Below the pieces are notes generated by a model, which was given only the letters and a program-made list of their open reading frames with translations, ran no database searches and was not told the origin of the DNA. 64,000 nucleotides of DNA. It comes from Batrachochytrium dendrobatidis JAM81 (Eukaryota; Chytridiomycota; Chytridiomycetes; Rhizophydiales). Of this stretch, positions 54,292-64,000 are shown in pieces. Made by a program: the position numbers and the translations under genes. Each line of letters starts with the position of its first letter. The first letter of the stretch is position 1. The stretch lies in assembly GCF_000203795.2 (NCBI RefSeq), contig NW_006281102.1, forward strand, positions 1,536,106 through 1,600,105. The letters run 5' to 3'.

Positions 54292-57200
54292 TTAGGCAAC
54301 GACAGAATTCAATGATTTGCCATTGGCCAAACTGTGAATTAGATCTGCATTGACTGGTCCTGTTTCGGCAACCATTCCAAAGAAATGGCTGTTTGGATTT
54401 GCCAGTAGATTTCTGGGACTATCAAACTCGATCACTCTGCCTGAACCCAGTACTAGAATCATATCATAGTCTGCAATAGTGTTGAGTCGATGCGCAATTG
54501 TCAATACTGTTGTTGTTGATGCAAAGTCTTTGCGAATCGCCTTTTGGATAAAGTCATCCGTAGCCATATCAACAGATGCTGTGGCTTCGTCCAGCATAAT
54601 AATCTTGGCATTCTTGAGCATTGCCCGTGCAAGACAAATGAGTTGGCGTTGACCCGTCGACCAATTATCACCGTTTTCAGTCACCACAGAGTCTAGTCCA
54701 CCTGAAGCTTCTGCAACTGTTGGTTTGAGATTAGCACGCTCAAGCGCACTCCACAACTCTGAATCTTGGTATTGACTAAACGGATCCAAATTTGATCTGA
54801 CGGTGCCTGAAAACAAAACAGGCTCTTGTGGAATTACACCAATTCGACGACGAAGATCGCGCAGTCCAATGTGCTTGACATCTACACCATCGATAATAAC
54901 AGATCCAGACTCGATTTCAAACAGTCGCAAAATACTCGACATAATACTTGACTTTCCTGCGCCTGTTCTTCCAACAATTCCAACTTTTTGTCCAGGATGA
55001 ACAACAAATGACACACCATGCAGCACGGGAGGTAGATCTTTTCTGTATCTTAATACAACTTGATCGATATTGATATGACCAGTCTGTGGCCACGAAGCAG
55101 GTAGATCCAAAATGGCACCAGGTGTATCCTTGGTGACAACATCGGGTGCTTCAGGAGTCAGTTCCTCGGCATAATGGATTAATCTCTCAGCCGAATTCAT
55201 GCTCAACTCAGTCTCGGTTGCACGCTTCACACTCCAGTTAAGCACAGAAGTAACTTGAATCGCATAGGCAACAACTAACCCTGCAACCCCTGCACCAATA
55301 TGTGATTTCTGAATCACTGCAAATATCGCTGCCATAAGAACCAAAATGGCATTTAAGCTTTCCAAGCGAAGTTGAATCCACCGTTGAATCATGATAGATG
55401 GATAGTAGTTGCGGTTACAATCATCTATCAACGTATATGTCTTGTTTACAAATCGTGAGGTAGAATTATATGCACGAATTGTGGCTAATCCTGTCAAGGT
55501 TTCAGACACATTGGCAATCAATGGAGACCTAGATACAGAGTCCAGTCGCTTCAGTTCACGGGCAGTGGAACGGTAGTATGCTTGCAATAAATAAAATCCA
55601 ACAAGTATGGGTGCGAGTGGGATAAGGAAATATGGAAATACGACTGATATTAGCACAAAGTTGGACAAGGTCATTGTCAAGCACTGAACTACTACTCGAA
55701 TTGAATCTGGCAAAGTGCTGTCCACGCCATCCACGTCTCTGCTAAATCTAGAAGTAATACGTCCCAATGGTGTAGAATCAAAAAACGAAATAGGTGATCG
55801 AAACACACCGGAAAGAGCATGTTCGTGAATCTGTTTCGAGGCTATTGCTCCAAAATATGACACAATGGCACCATAGGAAACACTAGTAATAACCTGAACC
55901 GCACCCAGGCCAACATAGGTTCCAATGTAAGTATCACGATGTAAATGGAAACGATTTGAAGACCAGTATGCAAGCCATTGATCCGTCATAACTCGGAGTA
56001 CTTGAGATAAAATAAGAACAATTAAGATTGTGAATGCAGCCGTCATTCCACCAGCCATTTTGAGATATGACATGTAAAAACGAGTATCAACAAGTCCTGT
56101 GTTGCGCTCTTCTACTGTCATGAGATGGCCGTCTGGAGGCGGCTCATTGATGCTCTTTTTAATAGATTCAGACTTTGCCAAGGTATCCGAGTTTTTCCTG
56201 ACAACAGCATTTTTGATTGAGTTTTCCGCCAATTTGGGCTTTTCAACTTCTTCATCCAATTTGTCATCAAGACCGCCATACTCTTGCATGAGCGCTGAAA
56301 ACGCAAGATTTGTTTTGAACAATTCGTCAAATGTGCCTTGTGCAACAATGCGTCCATGGTCCATCATTAAAATGTAATCCACTCGGGGCAAAAAATGAAG
56401 CTGGTGAGTAACAAGTACTCGTGTTTTTCCATCTAGTGTTTTCAGAATACATTCTTCAAACAAAAATCGTCCAACATGCGAATCAACGGCCGAAAGCGGA
56501 TCGTCAAACAAGACAATATCCGGATCAAAATAAACTGCTCTGGCAATACTGATGCGCTGCTTCTGTCCACCAGACAAATTGATACCACGTTCACCAATCT
56601 CGGTTGAATCTCCTGAAGACAGAATTGCAAAATCACTTTCAAGGGCACACGAATGAATGACAGACTTGTACTTGGCAGCATTGTATGGCATACCAAACAA
56701 TATATTTTCCTTTACTGTGGCATTCTGAATCCATGCGTGTTGCTGGCAGTATCCGACTGTGCCTCGGAATGTCACATCACCAGACACTTTGCGCATTTCG
56801 CCGACAAGAGCATTGAGGAACGAAGATTTTCCAGAGCCAACAGTTCCCACGACTGCAATAAGTTTACCTTGAGGAATTTTGATATTGAGCTTGTCAAGTT
56901 TGAACGTCTTTTCAAAAGAGCGTGTGGGGCTATTGACTGAGTCTTCTTTGCTTACTTCAGCTTGATCCCATTCAAACGTAGCGTCATCGATATCAATAGC
57001 TGGTTCAGCACTCTCAGGCGATAATGGTAGCATTTTAGGAGCATTGTCTAGTTCATCAGCAAGCAAAAGCGCACCAATCCGTCCAATTGCAATCCACGCA
57101 TCAGTAACCTAAATTTTCCAAATAATTCCAGGATACAAAGTGTCAATAGATCAAAACAAGAACACATACAATCAAAAGTAACTTTGATTTACATACCTGG

Positions 57201-58402
57201 GAAATAACCAACGGAGTAAACATCAAGGCAAATCGGAAAGAATAAAACAGAGACAGTGAGGCAAACACTTTGGCAGGGTTAAGCTCATTGCCGAGTAGCG
57301 AAAAGCAAACAAAACTGGCAATCATGGAAAATGTAGGAACTGCCTGTGTTATACCAGCGATGATTGCACGAGATAGCAGAAAGCCATAAATATGCTTGAG
57401 TTCAATCGTTCTGATGTCGGACAATACTTTTTCAAAGCTCTCTTCCCACGAGTAAATCTTGATGACACGAATTCCAAGAAGCGTTTCTTGTATAAGTTTA
57501 ATTCTTCTGTCAGCATCTACATTGGCCTTGCGTCGAGAGGATGTCAGCATGCTAGTGATTTTAGATTGAGCTGGAATGTAGAGCAACATGACAGCAAGAC
57601 CAACGAGAGCCGATGGACCAATTGTCCATATAAGAAGAGCAGTAGCCATAGTAATCTGGAATGGAGCACCCCATCCCATGTTCAAGTATTGGCAAGCTAT
57701 ATCAACTCGATTCGTGTCTACAATGATATTTGCGGGATTATTAGTTTACTAAAAGTAGATGACCATCAGACATGTGCACTATTAAAATCTTAAATACTTA
57801 CCAGTAGCAATGATATTTGTAATCATTCCAATAGAGTATTTTAGACGGGATTTTCCTGAAAGAACCAATGATTTTTTGTAGAGTGCTGCAATCAGTGATG
57901 TTTTGATGTTGTATCCGGTTTTAGTTGTAAGCTCAAGCTGCCAATTATCAGCAAATGTTGTAAATAACTGGGCCAAAAAGATGGATATTGCCATGACATA
58001 GCCAAACCAGTCTCCAAATGTAGCAACTCCAGCTTGAGTATCTTGAATCCACGTAATCATATACAATAAAAGAACAGACGATCCAACAGATAAAATGCTG
58101 GTTACACCCATATCCCCAGCACTGCGAACAAGGTCTTTGCCAAATGCAGCAAACAGTACTCGAAGAAGTCGTATAGATGGCGATGATTTGACATTGGGAC
58201 GCTGTAATTCTTTCTGCCATGCGGCGTCGAACGTTGCATTAATGTTTTTAGCTTGAAGGTGAGCATCCAAATCCCAAAGTTCTTTTTGTTGGAGCGGGTG
58301 CTTGTATCCATTTTTTAATAATGGACTAATCCATCCATATGTCCATCGTATAAAGACGTTCAAGCGGTATTCTGGCGATGGATTTGCTGCTGTCGGTTCC
58401 AT
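54292..58402 (-). CDS. ABCC-type (MRP-like) full ABC transporter
   Basis: Three exons: 57802-58402, 57197-57717 and 54292-57108 (1312 aa). The order is TMD1-NBD1-TMD2-NBD2 without the extra N-terminal TMD0, as in short MRP4-like ABCC proteins. The N-terminus has FIRWTYGWISPLLKNGYK. NBD1 has Walker A GTVGSGKSS, signature LSGGQKQRISIARA and Walker B DIVLFDDPLSAVDSH. The TMD2 region includes SFFDSTPLGRITSRFSRDVD. NBD2 has GRTGAGKSS, RRIGVIPQEPVLFSGTVRSN, signature STGQRQLICLARA and IIMLDEATASVD. These pumps export organic anions, conjugates or drugs, or load the vacuole; the substrate cannot be read from the sequence. NBD1 has Asp after Walker B (DDP) where NBD2 has catalytic Glu, the usual ABCC asymmetry with one degenerate site. 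Confidence 0.92.
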
Positions 58403-59074
58403 GAATGCGAGTCTATCAAAAAGCTAATGATTTCAAGTACCAAAGACCGAGTAAATTGCAGGTACGTTGCTCAAGTAAGTTAATTGTTAAAGGTTGACGG
58501 AGTTTACAGCAAACAGGCCCTATGTGGGTAAATGTAGACAATGATAATATGCAGTAAATGGGTAGAATATAGGCCGTATTTATATTCTTTTGACATAAAT
58601 ACGAAGCAGAATATTTATAATGTGCGGATAAAGTAGTACATTGATAGTTAGCTCGTCTTATTTTCCATTAAAAATTATCCGCATTGAGTGTTGAATGCTT
58701 TTTTTGCATTACAGGGAGATTATAGCAAAAGGGATATTCAGCATAGAATGATGCAATGCTTTCAGCCTTGGCAAGTTAAATCATGCTTTTGATCCAGCAA
58801 ACATGACATTCTAAACTCATGAATATTTTTGTATGATTGTACCTTGATGAGTCGAGTATTGTTTTACTCTATGCATCTGATTTCAAGCATGAACGGATTC
58901 TAATTATCCGAGCATTCCAATGGAATTGATCTGTATTTAAGGATAAATGTTGGTTGAAATATTCAAACCCGATGGAATTGTTGGATGGCTTGAATAGCCG
59001 AGTTGCAATATATTCACGAGAACACCAGAGTTGATTACCAACAAATGTGAATTTGAGCATCAGGGATCTCAGTT
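58403..59074. other. Divergent promoter region of ABCC transporter and prolidase
   Basis: No gene and no clear TIR end are seen. AT-rich throughout. Confidence 0.45.
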
Positions 59075-60833
59075 ATGAAACTAAATCTGCCAATTACCAT
59101 TCCAGTCAATAATTACAAAATGTCTGTGTGTGTGGCTAAACTCGCTGCTGTCAACAGAGCAAAGGTTATCGCTAGTCTTGCTGGTCGATCCGGCATACTT
59201 TACCTCAAAGGCAATGACATTACCGTTCGTAAAGGCACGGACGTTGATAACCGCTTCCGTCAAGAGTCCAACTTTTTGTAAGCTGTAACTAAGCCGCAGG
59301 TCATGAATCGACCAATACATACTAACAAATCACTCAATACTGCTACTGCATGATTTAGCTACATGACTGGCACTCAAGAACCAGGCTTCCATTTTACTGT
59401 GGATCTGGCTTCTAGACAGACGTGCATGTTCATTCCAAAGTACAGTGACGATCATGCTCTGTGGATGGGTACTCCTCCCACTGCTGCTCAAATCCAGGCA
59501 AAGTATCAAGTTGACCGAGTTCTGACTGAAGACAAACTAGCAGATGCTCTCTCTATTGCTGATACCATTCATGTGATTGCATCTGGAGAGCTCCTGCAAT
59601 CAAGTTCTGATGCTATTGCCGCCAATGTTCATGCCGAAAAGGAATGTACCGAGTATCTTGCCACTGCCATCCATGAAGCCCGTATGATTAAATCTGAAGC
59701 TGAGTTGGAGTGTATGCGCAAGGCTGCTCAAATCAGTGGGTAAGCAACAATCTCTAGCTGTTCAACATTCAGCTAGCACAACCAAATCTAACCGCTGATT
59801 TTTAAACTGTCTTGATCAGCGAAGCGCATATCGCTCTTATGAAGGCTGTTTGCCCTGGACAGGGGAGCGAACAAGAACTTCATGCTCTTTTCGAGTACAC
59901 TTGCTTCAAGAACGGTGCTCCATTTCAAGCATATGAGCCCATTGTTGCAGTAGGACGCAACGGATCTGTGCTACACTATGTCAAAAATGACGAAAAGATG
60001 CATGCAGATCCCAATCAGATGCTCCTCGTGGATGCTGGCTGTGAATACAACATGTATGCTGCCGATATTACTCGTGTGTTTCCTTTAGGCGGCAAGTTTG
60101 TTGGAGATTTCAAAACCACCTATGAGATTGTTCTCGATGCTCAAAAGGTTTGCTTCTTGATTTGCTATATTCATATTTCTTGTTGATAGTCAGCCATGAC
60201 CACAACTTGGAGTCATCCATACTTGTATTTTACTAGGCCGTGCTCAATGCTCTCAAAGCTGGCGTGGAATGGGAAGACATGCATCGCCTTGCTAATCGCA
60301 CCATTCTCAAGGGACTTGTTGCTGCTGGTTTAGTACAGGGCTCCGAGGAAGATCTCACTAAAAACCATATTGCTGCTCTTTTTTTCCCCCATGGTCTTGG
60401 CCATTTAATCGGTATCGATGTTCACGACCCTGCCGGCTATCCCGCTGGTGTTCCGCGCATCCAAGAACCTGGTATCAAGTACCTTCGTATGCGCCGTGTT
60501 CTTCAGCCCGGAATGGTGGTGACTGTTGAGCCGGGCATGTACTTTGTTGACGCTATTCTCAATCCAGCACTTTGTAAGAATCTTGAAAAGTTGCATATCT
60601 GATTGTTACAGGGCTCTGCACTGTTGTTAGCGAGTTTTTTTTAACTAATCATTTTTATAGCCGATCCTAATATCAGCAAATATCTCAATGTTCCAGTCGT
60701 TGAGCGTTTCCGTAAGCATGTTGGTGGTGTTCGTATTGAAGACGATGTGGTTATTCTTGAAAATGGCATTGAGAACTTGACTGGATGGATTCCCAAGGAA
60801 ATTGCCGACATTGAAGCCATCATGGCACACTGA
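59075..60833 (+). CDS. PEPD: Xaa-Pro dipeptidase (prolidase), M24B
   Basis: Five exons: 59075-59277, 59359-59739, 59820-60147, 60237-60573 and 60661-60833 (473 aa). The N-terminal creatinase-like domain contains FRQESNFFYMTGTQEPGF. The pita-bread catalytic domain carries the five dinuclear-metal ligands: Asp in LLVDAGCEY, Asp in YAADITRVFP, His in FPHGLGHLIGIDVHD, Glu in TVEPGMYF, and Glu in GVRIEDDVV. It cleaves dipeptides ending in proline and needs Mn2+ in known members. The start at 59075 rather than the Met at 59120 keeps the NLPITIPVNNYKM strand that aligns with human prolidase. Length matches the family (~490). Confidence 0.94.
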
Positions 60834-60852
60834 TGATTGTTGAATAAAAATG

Positions 60853-60880
60853 TTCATTTTATGTGAGTGCGGCTATAAAT
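60853..60880. repeat. Isolated TIR end
   Basis: TTCATTTTATGTGAGTGCGG resembles the right-end consensus. It lies 20 bp after the prolidase stop, in the 137-bp gap before the endonuclease III gene. The matching left end is not found. Confidence 0.45.
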
Positions 60881-60970
60881 TGAATTACAAGCAATATTGG
60901 ACGACAATATCGAATATTCAAATGGAAATGATTTTGTCTTGGTATTGATTATCAACTCGAATATCAAGCA

Positions 60971-62385
60971 ATGAGAGTGCCGTCAGTTCGAGCAAAACAC
61001 ATTAAGCGACCACATACTCTGATTAGTCATTCCAGCAATAGTATTCATTCTAAACCTTCAGAACTCATCAATGATCAGGTTAAAATCGAACATACTAAAA
61101 ATGATACATTACCTGAATCATCCAGCTTCATTGAAACATCCATCAAGCAAGAATACGAGGATCAATCCAGTATCCATGCCTTGAACAATATCAATTATTC
61201 ATCCAATGTCGATAGCGTAGTTAAAATGGAACATTCGTCAAAAGATAACAGTCCTGCTAAATGGCGTGAGCTATATCATGGAATCAAGGCTTACAGACAG
61301 GACCATGTTGCTCCAGTAGATGTTGTCGGATGTGCTATGCTGGGCGATAAGACTGATCCAAAGGTATATCGCATGATTATCATTTCCAAACAGAATCATA
61401 GTGACTGCATTGCATCTTGATTGCATCTGATACTGAGAGTTTCAAACTTGTAGATCTATCGATATCAGACATTGACAGCATTACAATTATCTTCACAAAC
61501 CAAGGATGCTGTTACCGCAGGTGCGATCGCTAATCTTAAATCTCATGAGCCAGGTGGTTTGACTGTAGAAAGTATTCTAGCAATGGATCCCAAAACGCTT
61601 GATGGCTATATTAGCAAAGTGGGATTCCATAACCGCAAAGCATTGTAATTGACTGTTTAGTATCTTGTATTTTAAAAATATAAATGCAAATCTGGTTTAA
61701 TTAATTTACTGCTTCAATCCACTAAACTAGGTATATGAAACAAACAGCAGAAATATTAAAAACTCAATATAACAGCGATATACCTGATACACTTTCTGGA
61801 TTAATGTCATTGCCTGGAATCGGACCTAAAATGGCACATCTTGCAATGCAAGAGGCCTGGAACCAGACGGTGGGAATAGGCGTAGATACGCACGTACATC
61901 GCATTTCCCACCGTATTGGATGGACAAAGTATCTCAAGACCCCGGAGCACTCCAGAAAGGTCAGTGTATAACTATGATTCAGGATTACAGGTCGGGCACT
62001 TGATGCTTCATTGTATTGTAATCAGTGACCGAGATCGTTCATTGAGATAATCTTACCTCACATTGCATGGAAACTTGAACCCTGTGCGAAAACAGTGTCA
62101 TAGTGTATTTGATCATTATGACTAACTTGGTTTTAAAATTAGGAACTGGAAGAGTGGTTGCCTAGACAGTATTGGAACGAAATCAACAAACTACTTGTTG
62201 GGTTTGGACAAACCTTGTGTTTGCCTGTTGGACCAAAATGCACCGAATGTCCAGTATCTCACTTGTGTCCTCGCATTGGAGTCAAGACCACATCAGCCAT
62301 GCAAAACAAACTTGTCCAGATTCAATCTCCATTTTTTAATGACTCACCACGGCCAGCAAAACGAACAAAAACTACGGACCGTTGA
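60971..62385 (+). CDS. NTH1: Endonuclease III-type DNA glycosylase/AP lyase
   Basis: Four exons: 60971-61363, 61454-61644, 61731-61959 and 62143-62385 (351 aa). The N-terminal ~95 residues are hydrophilic and variable, and may carry nuclear or mitochondrial targeting (RAKHIKR). The core begins [13 protein letters not shown]. It has [11 protein letters not shown], the helix-hairpin-helix [12 protein letters not shown] with the catalytic Lys, and [14 protein letters not shown] with the catalytic Asp. A [4Fe-4S] cluster follows, [17 protein letters not shown], with C-x6-C-x2-C-x5-C spacing. It removes oxidised pyrimidines and nicks abasic sites in base-excision repair. The C-terminus ends with a basic patch (RPAKRTK). 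Exon joins restore KAL/YMKQT and SRK/ELEEW. Confidence 0.94.
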
Positions 62386-62604
62386 GTCAGTATTAAACTT
62401 TATGCTGACTCATCTTTGGAACTTAGGCTTTTAGACGATGTGATTATTTAATTTCTCACCGGAAATTGGACTTTATAAAGGCATTGTTTTCCAATTCCCC
62501 GAGTTATATTGTTTTTGGTTCAAGTTAATACTCTTACAGTTGTTAAGCTACTTTTACTTTGAACTACTGTTTTATTTGATCTTGATACTTTTCTCTTCGC
62601 GTGT

Positions 62605-63180
62605 ATGCACTCTCTTTCCAGATCCAGTTCCCCTTGTGCCTGTGTTGGTGCTTCTACAACCTCTACCTTTAAATGTTTGCAATGCAAGCGTCGTGAGCGT
62701 CACAATGCTATGATGCATCGCTTGGCTAGATCTATTTATCTGGATACTCATAATCAAGATACCTCTTGTTCCAACTTGGTTTCTGCTGAAAGAAATGCCG
62801 AGGGCAATGTGAGCGATAACAGCAATGGCGGAAACAATATTATGGGATCTTTCTCTGATATTGATAATGGATGCAATTATGGCATGATCTTTGAACCTGA
62901 ATCATATTATAGGATTCAAAATAGCGATCATGATATGCACTCAAAAAGCCATTCTTCCGTACCCAGCCCTACTATGACAATGGTAAACTCTGTGAATGGA
63001 CTGTTGCGTCGAAATAGGATGACCAGCGATCCGCTGTTCTGGCAGAATTTAGATTCGAAATGTGTGATAAGAGATAACGACAGGGATTTGCAAGATACTA
63101 ACATGTCGCACCTTTTGTTTCAAAAAAGTATTCGTCACTCCATCCATTGTGATTGCAAGGGATCGGTGAGTTATTCTTGA
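62605..63180 (+). CDS. Hypothetical protein, possibly the first exon of a larger gene
   Basis: 191 codons. The N-terminus has a Cys/Arg cluster (SPCACVGAS, then KCLQCKRRERHNAMMHRLAR) that could be a small zinc-binding or basic DNA-binding patch. The rest is Ser/Asn/Asp-rich. A good donor (TCG/GTGAGT) at ~63168-63173 would end the exon six codons before the stop. The next hydrophobic stretch in another frame (to 63482, e.g. FTVLNLAWITIAEFFLAYFI) could be a downstream exon, but I could not fix the acceptor. I do not recognise a family. Confidence 0.4.
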   Translation: MHSLSRSSSPCACVGASTTSTFKCLQCKRRERHNAMMHRLARSIYLDTHNQDTSCSNLVSAERNAEGNVSDNSNGGNNIMGSFSDIDNGCNYGMIFEPESYYRIQNSDHDMHSKSHSSVPSPTMTMVNSVNGLLRRNRMTSDPLFWQNLDSKCVIRDNDRDLQDTNMSHLLFQKSIRHSIHCDCKGSVSYS

Positions 63181-63615
63181 GTTATATGGATGGGTATTCT
63201 TTGGCATTCAACGTATTGATTGGCTATATTGTTGATCATTTTTTGACTCTCATTACTGGTGAATTTCAAAATACTTTTTCTCATTTCACGAATCTGCATA
63301 GGGATATGGCTGCGAATGTGGATTTAGATGCAGCTGTGGCTTTTAAACGGTCACCATGTTTTACTGTCTTAAACCTTGCATGGATTACTATTGCTGAATT
63401 TTTCCTGGCATATTTTATCAAGTCTTATATCTGCAGTATCTTTTTTAATTTTGCACTCTTGCAGCTTTACATTTACTCTTGATTCAAAATGTGTTTGTAA
63501 CTACTCTATTTTGGAGATCTATGCATATGATTAGTTTATATTTTACTTGGCAATACTATATAAAAATAAACCCTTTTGAATCTGTAATTGCTTTAATACT
63601 TGACTGGTTAGTTGA
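63181..63615. other. Region between the hypothetical gene and the right repeat arm
   Basis: Contains a hydrophobic plus-strand frame ending at 63482 that may be an exon of the 62605 gene. Otherwise nothing recognised. Confidence 0.3.
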
Positions 63616-64000
63616 AATCTCGAGTGTTTCAAATAAACTTGAATACCACATACCGGATCCAAACCAGATCTGCATCATGATTAGTAAATGCAATATCCAC
63701 TGAATGTTACATGACTGCCATCATATCTGTATCTGTTTTGCATTTAATCAAATCAAATCAAATCTGCCTGATTGAATCAATCATTGTTTGCGTCATCATT
63801 GACCTTTTACACAAAATATTGGTTTATCCGTTTGAAAGCTTATTGCGTTGCAACAATCAACTAAATTGCTGTAATAGAACTACACAAGTAGCTCAGTCGA
63901 CAAGAACAGTCAACAATACGATATGCAATGTCATTAAATCTTGACCAGTCATTGCTTTTGTTGGCATCTATCTGTAATCATGTTGATGTATTCAACATAT
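63616..64000 (+). repeat. 385-bp inverted repeat, right arm (runs to window end)
   Basis: Reverse complement of 51374-51758. The repeat may continue past the window, although the left arm's match also stops at the equivalent base or is limited by the window end. Contains a short TCAAA-type run (AATCAAATCAAATCAAAT near 63748) and a tRNA A-box-like TAGCTCAGTCG at 63889-63899 without a B box. Confidence 0.9.

Noticed and set aside
63889..63899. tRNA or SINE promoter (A-box-like TAGCTCAGTCG)
   Set aside because: No B box at the proper distance and no cloverleaf can be drawn.

Overview
The window is nuclear DNA from a zoosporic (flagellated) true fungus. It most likely comes from a chytrid of the Rhizophydiales/Batrachochytrium type, although the species is an inference. 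The evidence is that nearly all genes carry short GT-AG introns of about 60-270 nt (two are much longer only because a repeat sits inside them), the DNA is AT-rich, and intergenic spacers are small. The gene set combines fungal-type glycosylation and GPI-anchor signals with motile-cilium genes: a 4,100-residue axonemal dynein heavy chain and an ARL2BP homologue. I rebuilt exon structures by hand from splice signals. For every multi-exon model listed, the summed exon length is a multiple of three.

Layout. 370-4916 (-): a TTC39/IML2-family protein with an N-terminal multi-pass membrane region. 5988-6818 (-) and 7460-8482 (+): two secreted or surface proteins built from repeats. 9591-11431 (+): a GT71/MNN1-type mannosyltransferase. 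11923-24949 (-): inner-arm dynein heavy chain of the DNAH3/7/12 group. 25102-25632 (-): MED31. 25882-27070 (+): a secreted protein in which every cysteine is in a Cys-Pro motif. 27270-28493 (-): complex I subunit NDUFB8. 29040-29933 (-) and 30568-31659 (-): two more secreted tandem-repeat proteins. 33613-35965 (+) and 36533-38104 (+): a tandem pair of sodium:solute symporter paralogues. 38828-41655 (-): Na+/H+ exchanger (NHX type). 42249-43695 (-): FBXO3-like F-box/ApaG protein. 44119-47306 (+): SulP sulfate permease. 49015-49314 (-): a Kex2-processed tryptophan-rich peptide precursor. 50186-51010 (+): ARL2BP, in four small exons. 51762-52759 (-) and 52749-54136 (+): dienelactone hydrolase and branched-chain aminotransferase, head to head and overlapping at their starts. 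54292-58402 (-): ABCC transporter. 59075-60833 (+): prolidase. 60971-62385 (+): endonuclease III.

Themes. Housekeeping genes (mediator, complex I, BER glycosylase, prolidase, BCAT) alternate with transporters (SSS x2, NHX, SulP, ABCC) and with lineage-type secreted proteins made of unrelated internal repeats, several with canonical TATA boxes. The spacers, and two introns, are full of a short non-autonomous DNA-transposon-like family. It has about 25-bp terminal inverted repeats flanked by TA and no coding capacity. A separate, nearly identical 385-bp repeat occurs in opposite orientation at 51374-51758 and 63616-64000 and brackets a five-gene block.

Limits. No database search was possible. 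Family names rest on recognised motifs. Exon borders rest on splice consensus plus frame continuity. The 5' ends of dynein, MED31 and BCAT, and the gene at 62605, are the least certain.
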